A stretch of 64,000 bases of DNA from Paramacrobiotus metropolitanus. Lineage: Eukaryota; Tardigrada; Eutardigrada; Parachela; Macrobiotidae. This document shows, in pieces, positions 48,410 through 59,964 of the stretch. Position 1 is the first letter of the stretch. Every line of letters starts with the position of its first letter. A model generated the notes under the pieces. The model made no database searches and was not told where the DNA came from. It saw only the letters and a list, made by a program, of their open reading frames with translations. Location: assembly GCF_019649055.1 (NCBI RefSeq), contig NW_026570365.1, positions 235,543 through 299,542 of the forward strand. The letters run 5' to 3'. A program made the position numbers and the translations under genes.

Positions 48410-48450
48410 TTACTGTTTCTTTTCAATCTGTAATGTATGCGCGTTTATGA

Positions 48451-48456
48451 AATAAA
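48451..48456 (+). promoter_or_regulatory. AATAAA at the retroelement 3' end
   Basis: Canonical hexamer 41 nt after the stop of the retroelement frame. A corresponding AATAAA follows the 690-1290 remnant. Confidence 0.45.
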
Positions 48457-51400
48457 AATAATACCAACCGGTCGATGCTTTCACCGGTGGAACATGGGCG
48501 ATTCACGAACCTTTCCTAAACAACGTTATTTTATATACATATACTAGTTTCACTTATTACAGTAATCAGCCAAAACGTTTATGTCGCAACTCGATGAACA
48601 TTCTTCATCAAAAAGTTGTCAACAGTTTACTTATGACTAGGGTTTTTATGACTTAGTTAGTGTTGCCAAAGTCATGATCCTAACTGATTCAAAACTATTC
48701 AAAATTAGCTAAAGTGTTGGTAAACTGGGCTCCGTCTCCGTAATGTTGCCTTCGTATTAATTAGTCCTTCGTAGAGATGCTGTTCATCCTTCAGAAGGTC
48801 TGCGCTACTTCGTTTAGCCGTAGTAAGGACGAGCTCATCCTTTTTTCATCCACCAGCAAAAAGTGTACCGTGTAAAATTTTTACTTAAAATACATCTATC
48901 ACAACCAATTTGTGGTAAGAATAAAAGGTTCGTGAATAGCCCCTACGGGTTAATGAATCACCCGGTGAATAACAATGGACACGGATCCAAAGTTGCACAA
49001 CCCGGATCCAGCAATGGATCCGTGTTAGCGAATCGCCCATGATACCGAATTTTTCGACTTTGTTGTCAGCAGTTCGCCAAAAGTGGGTCCCTAATATCAA
49101 GCGATACACCTTCTGGAGTTTAGCATTACCTGGCGACCCCGGCATTAATCCCAAAGAAATTGAGAAATACGAATACGGAACAGCCCGCTTGGCCGAGGAA
49201 CCACTGATTTCCAAAATGATACGACACAATGGCTTCCGGGATGGCCGTTAAGCAGACCAGTAGATCGGCATATGCCATTGACACCTGTGGGAAAATCTCA
49301 GATCATCACCGGCATAAGGCATTATAAAAGCCGGGAATTCATTCACCATCAAAGAATATGGTTATTTAAATGGGTTTGGATATAGGCACCCTTTTTCTGT
49401 TAGATACTTATCGCATTCCATTTTTTCCGCGGACCACAAGTAGAGGCACCGCGGTTTCTAATTTTTCCCCGATGACTGAAAAAAGATATTATGTTTCAGT
49501 TTCTTAACTTCACGAAGATTTTCATGATGAGCTAACATGACTGGGTGAGGCATTCACAAAAAACGTGTACCAGGCACTCGACCGGTTTGGCTGATCGACC
49601 GGCATAGGTCGAATGCGCACGGCTGGTAGTGCAATGACTTTTTGAAAATTTTTTTAGGTTATGAAATTCGATCTCACAAACGTAGCTAGGGATAACAGCT
49701 TTCGCACGCGACGGGGTGCACGGATTGGTTAAGGGGTGCCTGTAGCCAAAGTGGGTGCGACAAGGGATGCCTATTGATAACGCGGATGAAAACGGGTGCC
49801 TGTCGTCATTCCCTGCTTAAGTACGAGAAACTCGTACTCGTACCAGAAACAGAATGGTAAACTGTATAAACCGTGTTTTAAATGTTGTAGATATTCCGTA
49901 CATCTGTCTAGCAGCCGGTCTGGCGCTGGGAATTGCCAAGTTTAAACATTCAATTTTTTTGTAACGGGATATAAGTTACTGTAGTGAGGTATAACATATT
50001 TAATTGACCGAAGCTTATCGGAGGTCCACTGTTTTTACGGCGAATGCGAAAAGCGATGTCTGTTCATCGGTCACCGCCACCCAGTCCTATATGCACTGCA
50101 CAGTGACGGTAGCTACTAATTTCACAAGTGCGCGGTGGCCTTATATCCTCGCAGCACATACTCTATTATACTGTAACTCATGATGTCTGTCCGTCGGTCA
50201 CCACAACTTACTGCGCACGTGCAGTCTATTCTATAGGAAAGAGGCAGATTGTCGTATACACTTCTGAGGAGCAAGGTTGCCGTTTTCACTTCTGGCCAAT
50301 GACCGACGATATTTTTATGTGTCTGCTAACCATTTTTTGTAAAAATAATTTATAAAATGCGAACTAAATCGAAACCCAGACATCGGCACTAAACTTCACA
50401 ACCTCAGTGATTGCCTATGCATTTTGTTCAAAAACGGCTGCTGGGATACCACTGCACATATGCCCGAACCGGCAAACTTTTAAGTCCCATGTAGTTCAAA
50501 AACCGAATACAGCATGGTTGCGTGACGTTTGTTAACAAAAGCGGGTGATATACCTGTTTTTATAAAAGAAACCAGCAGCCTCAATCGAAAAGACTGGAAA
50601 ATCAGCAAAACACGGAGACACCTTACAAAGTAAATTTTGTCAAAGAAAATTATTTTCAAACGACTGAATTCAAAAAACGGTGATTGCAGATTTGCGCTTG
50701 CTGTTGCGGTGTTGCCTAATCTACTGTAAAGTGTGACCGTATTCGTTGGGTAATCCTTTAGCTAGAGCTGCCGAGTAAAAGGAAACCTGTTATAACGAGT
50801 ACCGTTAGCAATTAGAAAATCTCTCAAGACTGCTTAGCTTGCCGACGTTTTATGACTGTCCCTGATGCGATTCTTTCGAAAAATCGCACTATCAACTTAT
50901 TAAAAAGGGAGCGGTAGCCGTTCTCTGGGAGTTAGATGTGCTTCCTTCGCTGAATAAATCTAGAGCTGTCTTTTACGTGGCTACGAGTAAATTTAGATTA
51001 CTATGAAATTCGTAATTTGAACTCAACTCTGGTCATGCAATGCGCTATGCATCTGCATCAGCGCCTGATAATTGCGTGTTTATTTCCTAAGTACTACGTA
51101 ATGGTTAAAGTAACGTGCAGGAAAAGAGAATCTACTTACTTAAATTATCGAATTGCCCTCAGTCGTCATTCATTCAATCAATCCGGCTGAGCTTCTGTAG
51201 GCAGTGCCCGCGAAAAGCGAGCGCAGTTTTCTAGTTAGCATTTACGGTACTTTAGCGCAAGTCGAACGCCTTGTTTGGCTACTAACGTCAGTAAAATTTC
51301 GGGAATGTTCTAATGCCACATTCCGAAACTCGTGTTCGTTCGTACCCTGGTGCAGCATACCTAGCATTTGCTCATACCGGCCATGCGTCACGTTAGGTTC

Positions 51401-51690
51401 CTACTTACTAGGGTACGTTAAGTGCGCCGCACTGCGCTACTCTTCGGTAGATTCAGTAAAAAAAATACCTGACTGTAAAAATATCTGTAATGCCTACCAG
51501 CAGAATAAACTGCAAGTGTTTACCGGTACTACATGCAAAATTGGTGGTGTAAAATTTTCTTCATCTTCGTCCACTACGTATCCACAGTACCAGCTCTAAG
51601 CAGACGGTTACTGGAAACAAACACATAATTCAAATGTCTTGCAACTTTTAAAGTTTATACCGACTCTGCGGCTAAATACAAGTTGTGCAA

Positions 51691-51754
51691 ATGAAGAAGG
51701 ACGTAAAGAAAGAGTACAACGAGCTAACGGCTGACACGATTAGTACCGACAACG
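51691..51754 (+). CDS. candidate first exon of an unrecognised plus-strand gene
   Basis: ATG AAG AAG GAC opens a 21-codon hydrophilic frame (MKKDVKKEYNELTADTISTD) that ends exactly at a strong GGTGAGT donor. No later exon was identified. It may be chance or the start of a small gene nested in the intron of receptor copy 2. Confidence 0.22.
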
Positions 51755-52024
51755 GTGAGTTCGCTCATGGGCTCTATATTTTATGTATCGCGGGACGCGG
51801 GTCCGTAATCTCACAGTAGGTAAACGTGCCCCATAGATCCAACCTTTATCCCCTGACGGTTAGCAGGAGTTTTGATGATGACTTCACTGTGAGAGCTATT
51901 CTTTTTTACGACCAAAATGTTTGGGTCTTCGTTCGAAAACAATCTTGTAGTAGAAAAAAAGGTCACTCTTTGGCGTCACACAATAATAAAGTGGTTACCT
52001 AATGGTAAGTTGATCGTGTGTTAT

Positions 52025-52057
52025 AAATAACACTCATCAGTGTGATGAGTGTTATTT
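52025..52057. repeat. perfect 15-bp hairpin
   Basis: AAATAACACTCATCA is followed by a 3-nt loop and its exact complement. It is too short and isolated to class. It could form a stem in RNA. Confidence 0.85.
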
Positions 52058-53636
52058 TTACTAGTGTGTACTCGTACTTGTGTTTGCGGGTGTTAATATC
52101 AAATACTATATACAGTACAAACTTTCTAATTTATGTACAACCATGGTTTGTAGTCCGAGCCCATACAAAGTAATCAGAATACACATATAACCTCAGCGCC
52201 GCCATGAATACTGCCTTCGCAATCTGAGCGTAATTGTATTGCTTTTAATTAATTTAAGTGAACGGCAATACGCAGAAGGCACCGCATTATGGATGACAAA
52301 ACTTGCTCCTGCCATGATGATGGCAGTGATGGCAGTGAACACGTAAATATGTACTTCTGAGGTGCTGGTAAATAAATGCAAGGAACAGTTTAGCCGATGA
52401 CCCATGCATGTAAACAAAGCAGCAATTAGTGGATGCGTGGTATGTGTATAATGAGCACAATACGGAAGATACGTGACAAGGAAGTAATTACGAACTCACG
52501 TTATTTTTGACTTTCTAACAGATTGACAGACCATTTCCAGCTATTGCAGATTTAGAAGGCCGAGCAATTAGTAATGTTACAGATTAAAGTATCGATTAAG
52601 TTATTTCAGCAAGTATTTTCTCCGAATCAAAATTAGCGGTACGCAACGGACATCCTGTTGTCCGTTTCACAATATCTGACTCTTGACATGCTGCCAACCT
52701 AATTCACTTTAATGAACGGTGTATTAGCCCAAGTCCCAAGAAGCGCACGCGGCGGTACCGAAAATATCAATATTTAATCAGGCTTCTCTCGGTCGCCTTT
52801 CTACGTCTGTCTTCCTTCCTCTCGCTCTCTCACACCACGCTCGCACAAATACCATGAAAAGGAACTTATCTTTAAGAACGTTGGCACCGGGTGCTTAACG
52901 CTGTTATAGTGATTCAAAAGAAAGTTATGTAAGGCCCTGCTACAGTTTCCAGTCTCGCTTGTACATCGTAGCAGTGAATAAAGGTGATAAGTGGCTTGTG
53001 GTATCCATTTAACCGCATAAAAGCAGCAGAATACGTCTGTCAATAATTTAGACAAAATGCCAAAACTGTTGTATGAAAAAGTACCAGTACAATTACAGCG
53101 TGGCTTCTCAGCAATAACGATAATTTTTGAGACATACAACAGTCATGCTACCGTTGCAGAGATAGGTGTGATTTACTAATAAAAATTGTTCAGCGGGTTT
53201 GACTATCACGCTTACCAAATAGGTGTACACGGGCTGCGTGAGAAAGCTGAATTTATGGGCCACCAAGATAAGCAGGACATTGCCCGAAACTCCCAATATG
53301 AATGGCAGAATGCATCGTTGTGGCAATTATACGAAACAACAGTGTCAACTCATTATCGGGCTCCACAAATGGAAACACATCCGCAGAAAAGTTAGAAAAC
53401 ATATCGATAACTTTTCCCATATGATGCGACAATAACCTTTCGTCGGCATGTGAAAGATTCGTTAGCTTGTGGTATGAACTTAAAAGAATGACGAGATCAT
53501 CTTCGGTTAATTTTAAAGTCATGGTGGTGGTGCGATCAACCGGATGAGCCGGGTTTATCGGCAACGAACTGAGGACTATTAATACATATGTACAATAAGA
53601 TCGGCTATAATGCCGCACAGGCGCTAACACTTTCAT

Positions 53637-55726
53637 TTTGGCGGTACGTGGTTGGTTGACTGATTACACTGATACTATAACTTGCGCTCCTGGAGGACTC
53701 GGCATATTATACTCCTGAAAGCGCGCCGACTATGCGGAAAATGATTGATGGAATTTGATGAAGAAGCCATAGTAATCTGTCAGTCGGCATAAAGGCGCGG
53801 AAAGTTAGCATTGTTTAAGATGCACGGCGGAACAGACTCGTTTCAAGCCGGTACACAAAGCGAGCCTAGCCGCGATTGAGACAAAGAAAGCGGGGTTTGC
53901 TGCCACGAAGAATAAAGCAGCGTAGCTAAACAGTTATTGATTTTTTATTACAAACATGCTCAACGTCGCCCGCTGGGACGCGACATTACGATGCGCAAAT
54001 GGAATTGAATCTCACTCTGATTCTGAAACACTGCATTGCAGTCACGTGCTCTGCATTTAATTGCCATCGTTTTATGGAAGACCGACGCATTGACGCACCA
54101 CTGGCCAAGTAGATAGATTTCTGTGATTAGCTGCTGGCATCTTTCACTTTACTCAGTAATGTGATACCTTTAAAGTGATTTTAAATGAGGCAGCCGCCCC
54201 TAAATTAGCACGAGGTAAAAGCGCGGGCACTCTAAAGTCAAAATTTGAACACTGAAATAATCGCTAAAAGTAATTAAATATAATTATGCATAAATGGCAT
54301 GCTCAGAAGCGCATGGGATCGGCTGATGAGCTGCATTCACGCATCCTGCATTCACGCATCTGACTGCTGGTTCAGATTTCTCGGGCATCAAGTTATCTGT
54401 ACTTCTCACTATATAGGTACTGGCTGTATTTACCTGTATCATCTACCTGCCAATCTACTATCCAAGGTAGCCTCGCACATCCGCGCTCAGCACTTAAGTA
54501 CTGGATATGGTTATGTCAGAGACCGCTCACTCGAGGCGGTAGACACCTCTTGTGGCTTTGCTCTGTCGCCCGCCCGCACATGGCTACTCCATTCGTGCCG
54601 CGCTATTACGCTGCTTACTCAGCGTATACTTTGTCTACGCTGACCAATCAGCGCATTTCTCTGCACTCTTGGGGGTGGAGCCCTGCGCCTACGGGCGATT
54701 CCATGCTTTGCAGCATCAGCTGCTGCATACCCGCAGCACGCGGAATCATTAATCACGATTCCTCACCAGCGCACTGCAGGCACGTTTTCCAGCTTTTCCC
54801 GCATTGGGTTTTCTGTTGGTTTTTGTGTTGTTGTTGTTGCTTTATTGTGCCAATAAAGGCGATATTTGCCCCATTTTCCATCTGCTTCTGTGTCATATCT
54901 GACATGGTAGCAGACTCGTTCGGTTTTCCTTCCAACGAGACCTCTGATCCCCAGTGAAGGCATCGGTCGAACTACGCTGATCGCCTATAAATAGGCCAGC
55001 AATCCCGCGACCATATCTCCTGCATCATACAGGTTTCACTGGAAACCTGCAGCGCGACGGACTACATACGGGTCGGCGCCTATAAGTAGGTCCCCCGCAG
55101 CTTTGGCTCCCGGCGCAAAAACTGCGTTCGGTACGTCCCTGTTGACCAAATAAGCGCTGCCTGGTAGAAGGCGTCGGGCTGCTTCGTAGAACTTTGAAAA
55201 ATTCGAGGTTTCCGCGTAGAACCCTATCTAAAACCCTTCATAACTTTTGAACCGTTTGTCCGATTTGCATAAAAGTTGCTTTTTCGGAATCCTCGTGAAA
55301 TTCTGTACTAAAAAAAATAAAACAGAACTCTCGAGAATTTTTATCCTAATTTTTGACGAATTATCGGCGAAAAACAACCGCCATTTTGTCCAGCCGGAAT
55401 TTTCGCGAAAAAGTCGCGTGACGTCAGCGTGGTGATTTTCCATAAAATTTTGACCAATCAGAACGCGTGGGAAACTTCCCCGTGTTATAACAGCCGTAGT
55501 GATTCATACTTTTTTGCATTTTTTGCTCACGGCACGCTACTCGTGACGTAGAGCTTTTTGCAAGACCATTTCGTACGTGACGTCACACTGGTCAGTAACG
55601 TAAACTAGGGCCATAGGGAGCTAACGCTGATCCTAAGCTCTAGCACACCTGACCAGCACCAACCAGCGACAGCCAACTCAACGTTCCGGTCCGGACCAAG
55701 ACCAAAGAACTTCTGGTCCCACTACC
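53637..55726. other. upstream flank of receptor copy 2, then the 5' LTR/leader region of the retrotransposon
   Basis: Up to about 54400 the sequence resembles the upstream flank of receptor copy 1. From there to 55726 the DNA is more GC-rich and must hold the 5' LTR and leader of the element. Its borders cannot be fixed because the 3' LTR is outside the window. TATAAATA lies at 54986-54993 in a GCCTATAAATAGG context, with a related GCCTATAAGTAGG near 55078. No primer binding site is assigned. Confidence 0.45.
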
Positions 55727-56284
55727 ATGGGCCAAACCGAAAGCGCCTTGGCCAAGGTGATGCCATACACCAGCCATGAGCAACTCCAACGGAGATTGCT
55801 CAGTCCAATGGACAGGCGCCAACCCAACGAATACAAAAAGCAACTGGGGAAGAACTACGCTACACGCGACCCACCGGGAACATACGGTTTCCGCAGGGCC
55901 AAACAGAGCGGTTCTGAACCAGACGAGCCAAACTCGGCCGGCTCAACGAGTTCGGTCGAGGCCAAAGCCAGGCGGGACAAACAAATCCTGCCGGCTGACC
56001 TGGAAACCAGTGATGAAAGTCTGGACGCCACCCGGGACGACACATTCCAGGAGGCATCCGACGAACTGTCCGGGGCCAACCAGCCTCTGGACAGCCAACC
56101 TGGCGCCGATAGGACGGCCCAGGCCAACAGTGTCCTCGGGACTTGGCGCACCAACCGGCCATACCTGGTCCGGGTTAAGTCCAACCTGCGGCGCCAACGG
56201 CAGCCACAGGTGAGGACAAGACACGCACTGATGGACCAGAGCCAAACAACTTGGCCCGGTCCAACCTTGATGTCCAGGATCTGA
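55727..56284 (+). CDS. retrotransposon ORF1, N-terminal Gag-like protein with possible myristoylation start
   Basis: The ATG sits in a good context (CTACCATGG). The 185-residue product starts MGQTESAL; Gly2 with Ser6 fits an N-myristoylation signal, as in many retroviral matrix proteins. The rest is hydrophilic, rich in Q, S, D, E and R, without a known domain. It overlaps the next frame by 34 nt (56251-56284), so it may be the N-terminus of one Gag reached by frameshifting or a separate protein. No classical slippery heptamer is visible in the overlap; a mutation splitting one gag ORF is also possible. Confidence 0.6.
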   Translation: MGQTESALAKVMPYTSHEQLQRRLLSPMDRRQPNEYKKQLGKNYATRDPPGTYGFRRAKQSGSEPDEPNSAGSTSSVEAKARRDKQILPADLETSDESLDATRDDTFQEASDELSGANQPLDSQPGADRTAQANSVLGTWRTNRPYLVRVKSNLRRQRQPQVRTRHALMDQSQTTWPGPTLMSRI

Positions 56285-59200
56285 CAGCACGTCCAGCCCT
56301 ATCGGGCTTGGACCAGATCCAACCTGAGGCGCCAACGGCGGCCAAAGGTGGACGCAAGGCAAAGGGCCAAGCCAAAAAGGCTGGTCCAAAGGCACATGAC
56401 CAGGGCCAACAGCCCGTGAGTCAGTCGCCCATCATGTTTGAAGTTGATGGCTCAACCCCTGCAACGCCATCGCCAACCAATGACGTCATCGGCGCGTCTG
56501 GCCCGTCCAAACCGGACGAAGAGCCAATTGTGGACCTGGCACAACTTAGCAGGGCCACAGCCAGGATGGACCTAAACCGGCCTTCCTGGGACACAACCCG
56601 CGCCAGCGTCACTCCGCCAAAGCTGAACCAGGCAACCCGGCCTGAGGAGCTCGACGAAATCGACCAACTCAGGACCACAGTACGGGACCTGACCAAACAG
56701 CTGGCGGATATTGCAGAAGCAACCCTGCTATCCGAACGTTGGATGCAGGACGAGATCTGCAGGCACAAAAACTTTGCGGTCCAATCGGACGCAGAGGCCA
56801 AACGCGTCTCGGCCATACTGGCCCAGACCCAACTTGAGCTAACCCAGCTCAAGTTGTCACCATGTCCCAATGCTGAGCGAGACCAGCTCAACAGGACAAT
56901 CCACAGCCTGGAAACGGCTGTGGCGGGCCTTGAAGCCCTGCTCACCTCTACGAGGACTGAGCTGGCCAAAGCCAAGGATGACTTGGCTGCGGCCCGGACC
57001 ACCATTGACGACACCGACTCTGAGGCGGACCGCCTACAGAGAGAAAACGAGCGTCTCACCGAAGACATGGCCAACCTGCAGGACGAAATCAACCGCCTGC
57101 GGAACGGCTACAACCTCCTTTATGAGAGTCACCAGAACCTCATGAAGACTATCCAACAAGGAGGACTGTTGAGCCAAACGGTTCAACAGAAGGAGGCACA
57201 GAACGTGCAACTCCAGCAACAGATCGTTGCCCTCCAAAGCCAGCTCAACACCGAAGCAACCATTCGGGTACAACTCGAGCAGAACAGCACCATTGGACAT
57301 CAAAACTTTGTCCAATTGGAGCAGGCCTTCGCTCAAGCCAAACAGGTGATCCAGGGCCAACATGACCGGATCATCACCTTGGAGGCCAACAATGCCGGCC
57401 TGGTCAAAGACTACCAGGCGGCCACCCAACGCATAACCGAAATGAACGAGGAACTGGAAAGGCTAAGCACGGAAAACGCCTGCTTAGATGCGGAGAAATC
57501 ACATCTCGTGGACTTAAACTCCGAGTTGTCCGCAGAACCACCGTCCTACCATACCTTTCCGGACTCGGACACACAACGTCGACAAGAAAAAGTCGACGAG
57601 GCTCTGCGGCAGGGCCAACGCTTCTACCGAGAGCCAGTGTATCAACAGCAGAATTACCAAGTGAATATGGCTGTGGAAGGACCACTGGTTGGAGATCCCC
57701 CAAAGGGGCCAACCATACCTACGCCTCCCAGCCCGGTGGACCGCGGAACATCAACGGCGACAGTAACACTGCCGCCACCACCAGTCCCGGTCACCACAAC
57801 TGCCACTATTGGTCCAACGACAATAGTGACGCCCGCAACGCAGACTCATCCGTCTACGTCAAGCGGGCTAGGCTTTGACCCGAGCCAGACAACACCCAGC
57901 CACAGTTATTTCGGATCAAGGCCACCATACCCGTCCTTGTATCCGTCGATATTCCCGAACATGGACTTCAGTTTTAGTCCACAACCAGCCACAAGGCAGG
58001 CTCACACCAGCGGCATGGATCCAAACCGGACCAGCCAGTCGAGCCTTATGTTCGGGCCACCAGCTACGCAAGGACAGATAGGAGGCCAAAGTGGTACACC
58101 AACGGTGCAACCACCACTAGTAGGCCAACTAAGCCTATTTGGCCCTCCTATCTCGGCGGCAGCCCCAACGGGCCAAGCTCAGCCACAGATGGGCCAAACC
58201 ACGCCCACGGGCCAAAACGTGCCCCAACCATCAGGCATACCGCCAACAGCGGCCATGCCACCAGGACCAGCTGCCCAACCAGGCCAGGGCCAAAATGCGC
58301 CCATGTTGGTCCAGCTCCCGAATGGAGCATACGGATGGATGGCGTCCAACGGAGCCATCCAGATCGTACCGGGCCAACCAATGTGGGCCCAACCTCAGCA
58401 GGTGCCGCTGATACCACAGCAGCCAACACCTGCCCCATCACCACCGGCCAGCCCAGCTCTCTCAACTAGAGAGCAAATCAAAGAAATGGCCCAAGAGATG
58501 GGAAAAGCCAACGCGAGAGCTCAAGTCCGCACCGAGTTGCCAAAATTTGATGGCAACAAAACAATGGTGAAAGGATGGCTAGCACAGGTCCGACGGATCT
58601 GTAAGCAGTCGTCCGATCTGAACAAACCAGATCCGGACTTTATGAGCCGCATTTACATGGCCCTATCGGACCCTGTAAAAGAATGGTACACTGGCCAAGC
58701 CAATCGCGAAGACGAAGACGGCTGGCCAGTGGAAGAGTGGCTTCAAAAGTTTGCCACTCGATATGGCGACGATAATCAGCAGGCCACTGCCATGGGAGAA
58801 ATCACACATCGGTACTACCAGCACCTGACCGAAACCCCAGAGCAGTATTACGACGCCATGCTGACTCTCCAGACGCGCGCTGGCTTGGACGACACAATGA
58901 CCCTCCACTTCCTGAGGGAGAACGTCAAAGAGCCAGAACTGCGCCGCGCTCTGGACATCCGGATACCGAAGTCACCGGCAGAATTCCGGGACTACGTCCG
59001 GCAATACACAATGGGAAAGCCGGAGTACGAAGGGAAGGCGGGCCGCGGATACCCAACCATCCGAACGGCCATACAAACGCCACAAGCCCAAGTCGTACCG
59101 CAACAACCGGCACTTTATCCCCAGGCAGGCTACACAAGCCCAAATAGAGGCAACATACGCCGCCATCGCGGCCTTGAACTTAGCCTCCCACAACGTGGGT

Positions 59201-59964
59201 CTACACCGCCCAACGGCGGCAGTGGCGGCTATGGCCAGGCCCGGAACCAGGGCAACTATAGCTACGGCCAGGGCAATAGCGGCGGAGGACCAAAGGGCAA
59301 GTTCTCCAAGGGCCAAAACGCCAGCTTTAGTGGAAACCAAAGCGGCAACAGCCCTGGAGGACAAAACCGAAGCCCAGGAGGCCAGAGCGGCCAACGCCAG
59401 ACTCTGAGCCCCGAAGAGGCCCGCAGACAAGAAGACATGTATATCGACAGAGTCGAGCGCATGTTCGAACGATGGGCCAAAGACGGTATTATCACCTGCA
59501 ACCACTGCCTATGGGGAAACCACCCAACCGAGGGCTGTGGCTACGCGAACAGGCCATATGGCGAAAATCCAAACCGGAAATGGTATTTGGATTGGCGAAA
59601 TCGCTATCAGAAAGGCTACCCTACCGGGTCAGCCAATCCTAACCGCCTCGGCCTAGTGCCACCCAAACAACCCAGACCACTACGTGGTAATGGGGGGACT
59701 GGCAGCCGAAGGCAATCCACCGGCTCAGGAAGTGGGTCAGGTGGTGGCAACCGGCAGAACGGTCCAAAACAGGGATACCAGACGCCAGCCAACGAAAGGG
59801 CAGCGCTACCACCCATACCGGACCAGCTGGTGAAGCCAAATGGCAACGGCGGCGGCGGCCCTAGCGGGCCAGCCCAACCGCGGGAAACGCCTAAGGTCGG
59901 GGAGTATCGGCAACTCACCCGACCTAAGACCGGAACCGAAACCGCCGGACATAACCATTACTAA
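56251..59964 (+). CDS. gag: large Gag protein: coiled coil, P/Q-rich linker, capsid domain, zinc knuckle
   Basis: The frame gives 1237 residues, long for a Ty3/gypsy Gag. Residues about 130-430 form an extended coiled coil (heptads such as LQRENERLTEDMANLQDEIN). Residues about 435-735 are Pro/Gln/Thr-rich. About 738-928 match the retrotransposon gag (capsid) fold: LPKFDGNKTMVKGWLAQV, MALSDPVKEWYTG, QYYDAMLTLQTRAG. About 983-1050 are Gly/Gln/Ser-rich. A CCHC zinc knuckle sits at C1083, C1086, H1091 and C1096 (C-x2-C-x4-H-x4-C), expected to bind RNA. The protein packages element RNA in cytoplasmic particles. The ATG at 56251 overlaps ORF1 and may not be the natural start. The 3' end overlaps the protease frame by 125 nt. 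Confidence 0.85.
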   Translation: MARSNLDVQDLTARPALSGLDQIQPEAPTAAKGGRKAKGQAKKAGPKAHDQGQQPVSQSPIMFEVDGSTPATPSPTNDVIGASGPSKPDEEPIVDLAQLSRATARMDLNRPSWDTTRASVTPPKLNQATRPEELDEIDQLRTTVRDLTKQLADIAEATLLSERWMQDEICRHKNFAVQSDAEAKRVSAILAQTQLELTQLKLSPCPNAERDQLNRTIHSLETAVAGLEALLTSTRTELAKAKDDLAAARTTIDDTDSEADRLQRENERLTEDMANLQDEINRLRNGYNLLYESHQNLMKTIQQGGLLSQTVQQKEAQNVQLQQQIVALQSQLNTEATIRVQLEQNSTIGHQNFVQLEQAFAQAKQVIQGQHDRIITLEANNAGLVKDYQAATQRITEMNEELERLSTENACLDAEKSHLVDLNSELSAEPPSYHTFPDSDTQRRQEKVDEALRQGQRFYREPVYQQQNYQVNMAVEGPLVGDPPKGPTIPTPPSPVDRGTSTATVTLPPPPVPVTTTATIGPTTIVTPATQTHPSTSSGLGFDPSQTTPSHSYFGSRPPYPSLYPSIFPNMDFSFSPQPATRQAHTSGMDPNRTSQSSLMFGPPATQGQIGGQSGTPTVQPPLVGQLSLFGPPISAAAPTGQAQPQMGQTTPTGQNVPQPSGIPPTAAMPPGPAAQPGQGQNAPMLVQLPNGAYGWMASNGAIQIVPGQPMWAQPQQVPLIPQQPTPAPSPPASPALSTREQIKEMAQEMGKANARAQVRTELPKFDGNKTMVKGWLAQVRRICKQSSDLNKPDPDFMSRIYMALSDPVKEWYTGQANREDEDGWPVEEWLQKFATRYGDDNQQATAMGEITHRYYQHLTETPEQYYDAMLTLQTRAGLDDTMTLHFLRENVKEPELRRALDIRIPKSPAEFRDYVRQYTMGKPEYEGKAGRGYPTIRTAIQTPQAQVVPQQPALYPQAGYTSPNRGNIRRHRGLELSLPQRGSTPPNGGSGGYGQARNQGNYSYGQGNSGGGPKGKFSKGQNASFSGNQSGNSPGGQNRSPGGQSGQRQTLSPEEARRQEDMYIDRVERMFERWAKDGIITCNHCLWGNHPTEGCGYANRPYGENPNRKWYLDWRNRYQKGYPTGSANPNRLGLVPPKQPRPLRGNGGTGSRRQSTGSGSGSGGGNRQNGPKQGYQTPANERAALPPIPDQLVKPNGNGGGGPSGPAQPRETPKVGEYRQLTRPKTGTETAGHNHY

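Larger units (their letters stand above)
49285..53215. other. long first intron of receptor copy 2, with a few weak signals
   Basis: Contains two copies of a short segment with GTCGGTCACC (about 50068 and 50183). It also has the candidate plus-strand exon at 51691, the hairpin at 52025 and a minus-strand hydrophobic frame at 52193-52417 (VFTAITAIIMAGASFVIHNA). The last follows a TTTACCAG acceptor but matches no family I know. No complete gene is supported. Confidence 0.4.
44671..53636 (-). pseudogene. TRH-receptor-like neuropeptide GPCR, copy 2, with a frameshift in TM1
   Basis: It has the same four-exon structure as the copy at 38017-42089: exons 53216-53636, 49130-49284, 45094-45604 and 44671-44904. 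Exon 2 has exactly the same length (155 nt) and exon 3 is 18 nt shorter, in frame. Exon 1 is 421 nt against 423. The loss of two bases just after TTMHSAI breaks TM1, which continues in another frame as LGVSGNVLLILVAH. All splice sites are kept and the remaining frames are open with the receptor motifs (FERYVAVCRPLL, SWLPFRG, NSAINPILYNIM). So it is either a very young pseudogene or an assembly error in a working gene. The introns are much longer than in copy 1, partly from inserted repeats. Confidence 0.75.

Noticed and set aside
55600-55726. Primer binding site for reverse transcription, e.g. the TGGTCCC near 55714
   Set aside because: The LTR end cannot be placed without the 3' LTR, and the match to a tRNA end is only a few bases.
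56251-56284. Programmed -1 frameshift between ORF1 and Gag
   Set aside because: No X XXY YYZ heptamer or strong stem is visible in the short overlap, so the mechanism is left open.
56421-57092. Long open frames on the minus strand opposite gag and pol
   Set aside because: They are antisense shadows of GC-rich coding sequence and have Ser/Arg/Val-biased composition without domains.
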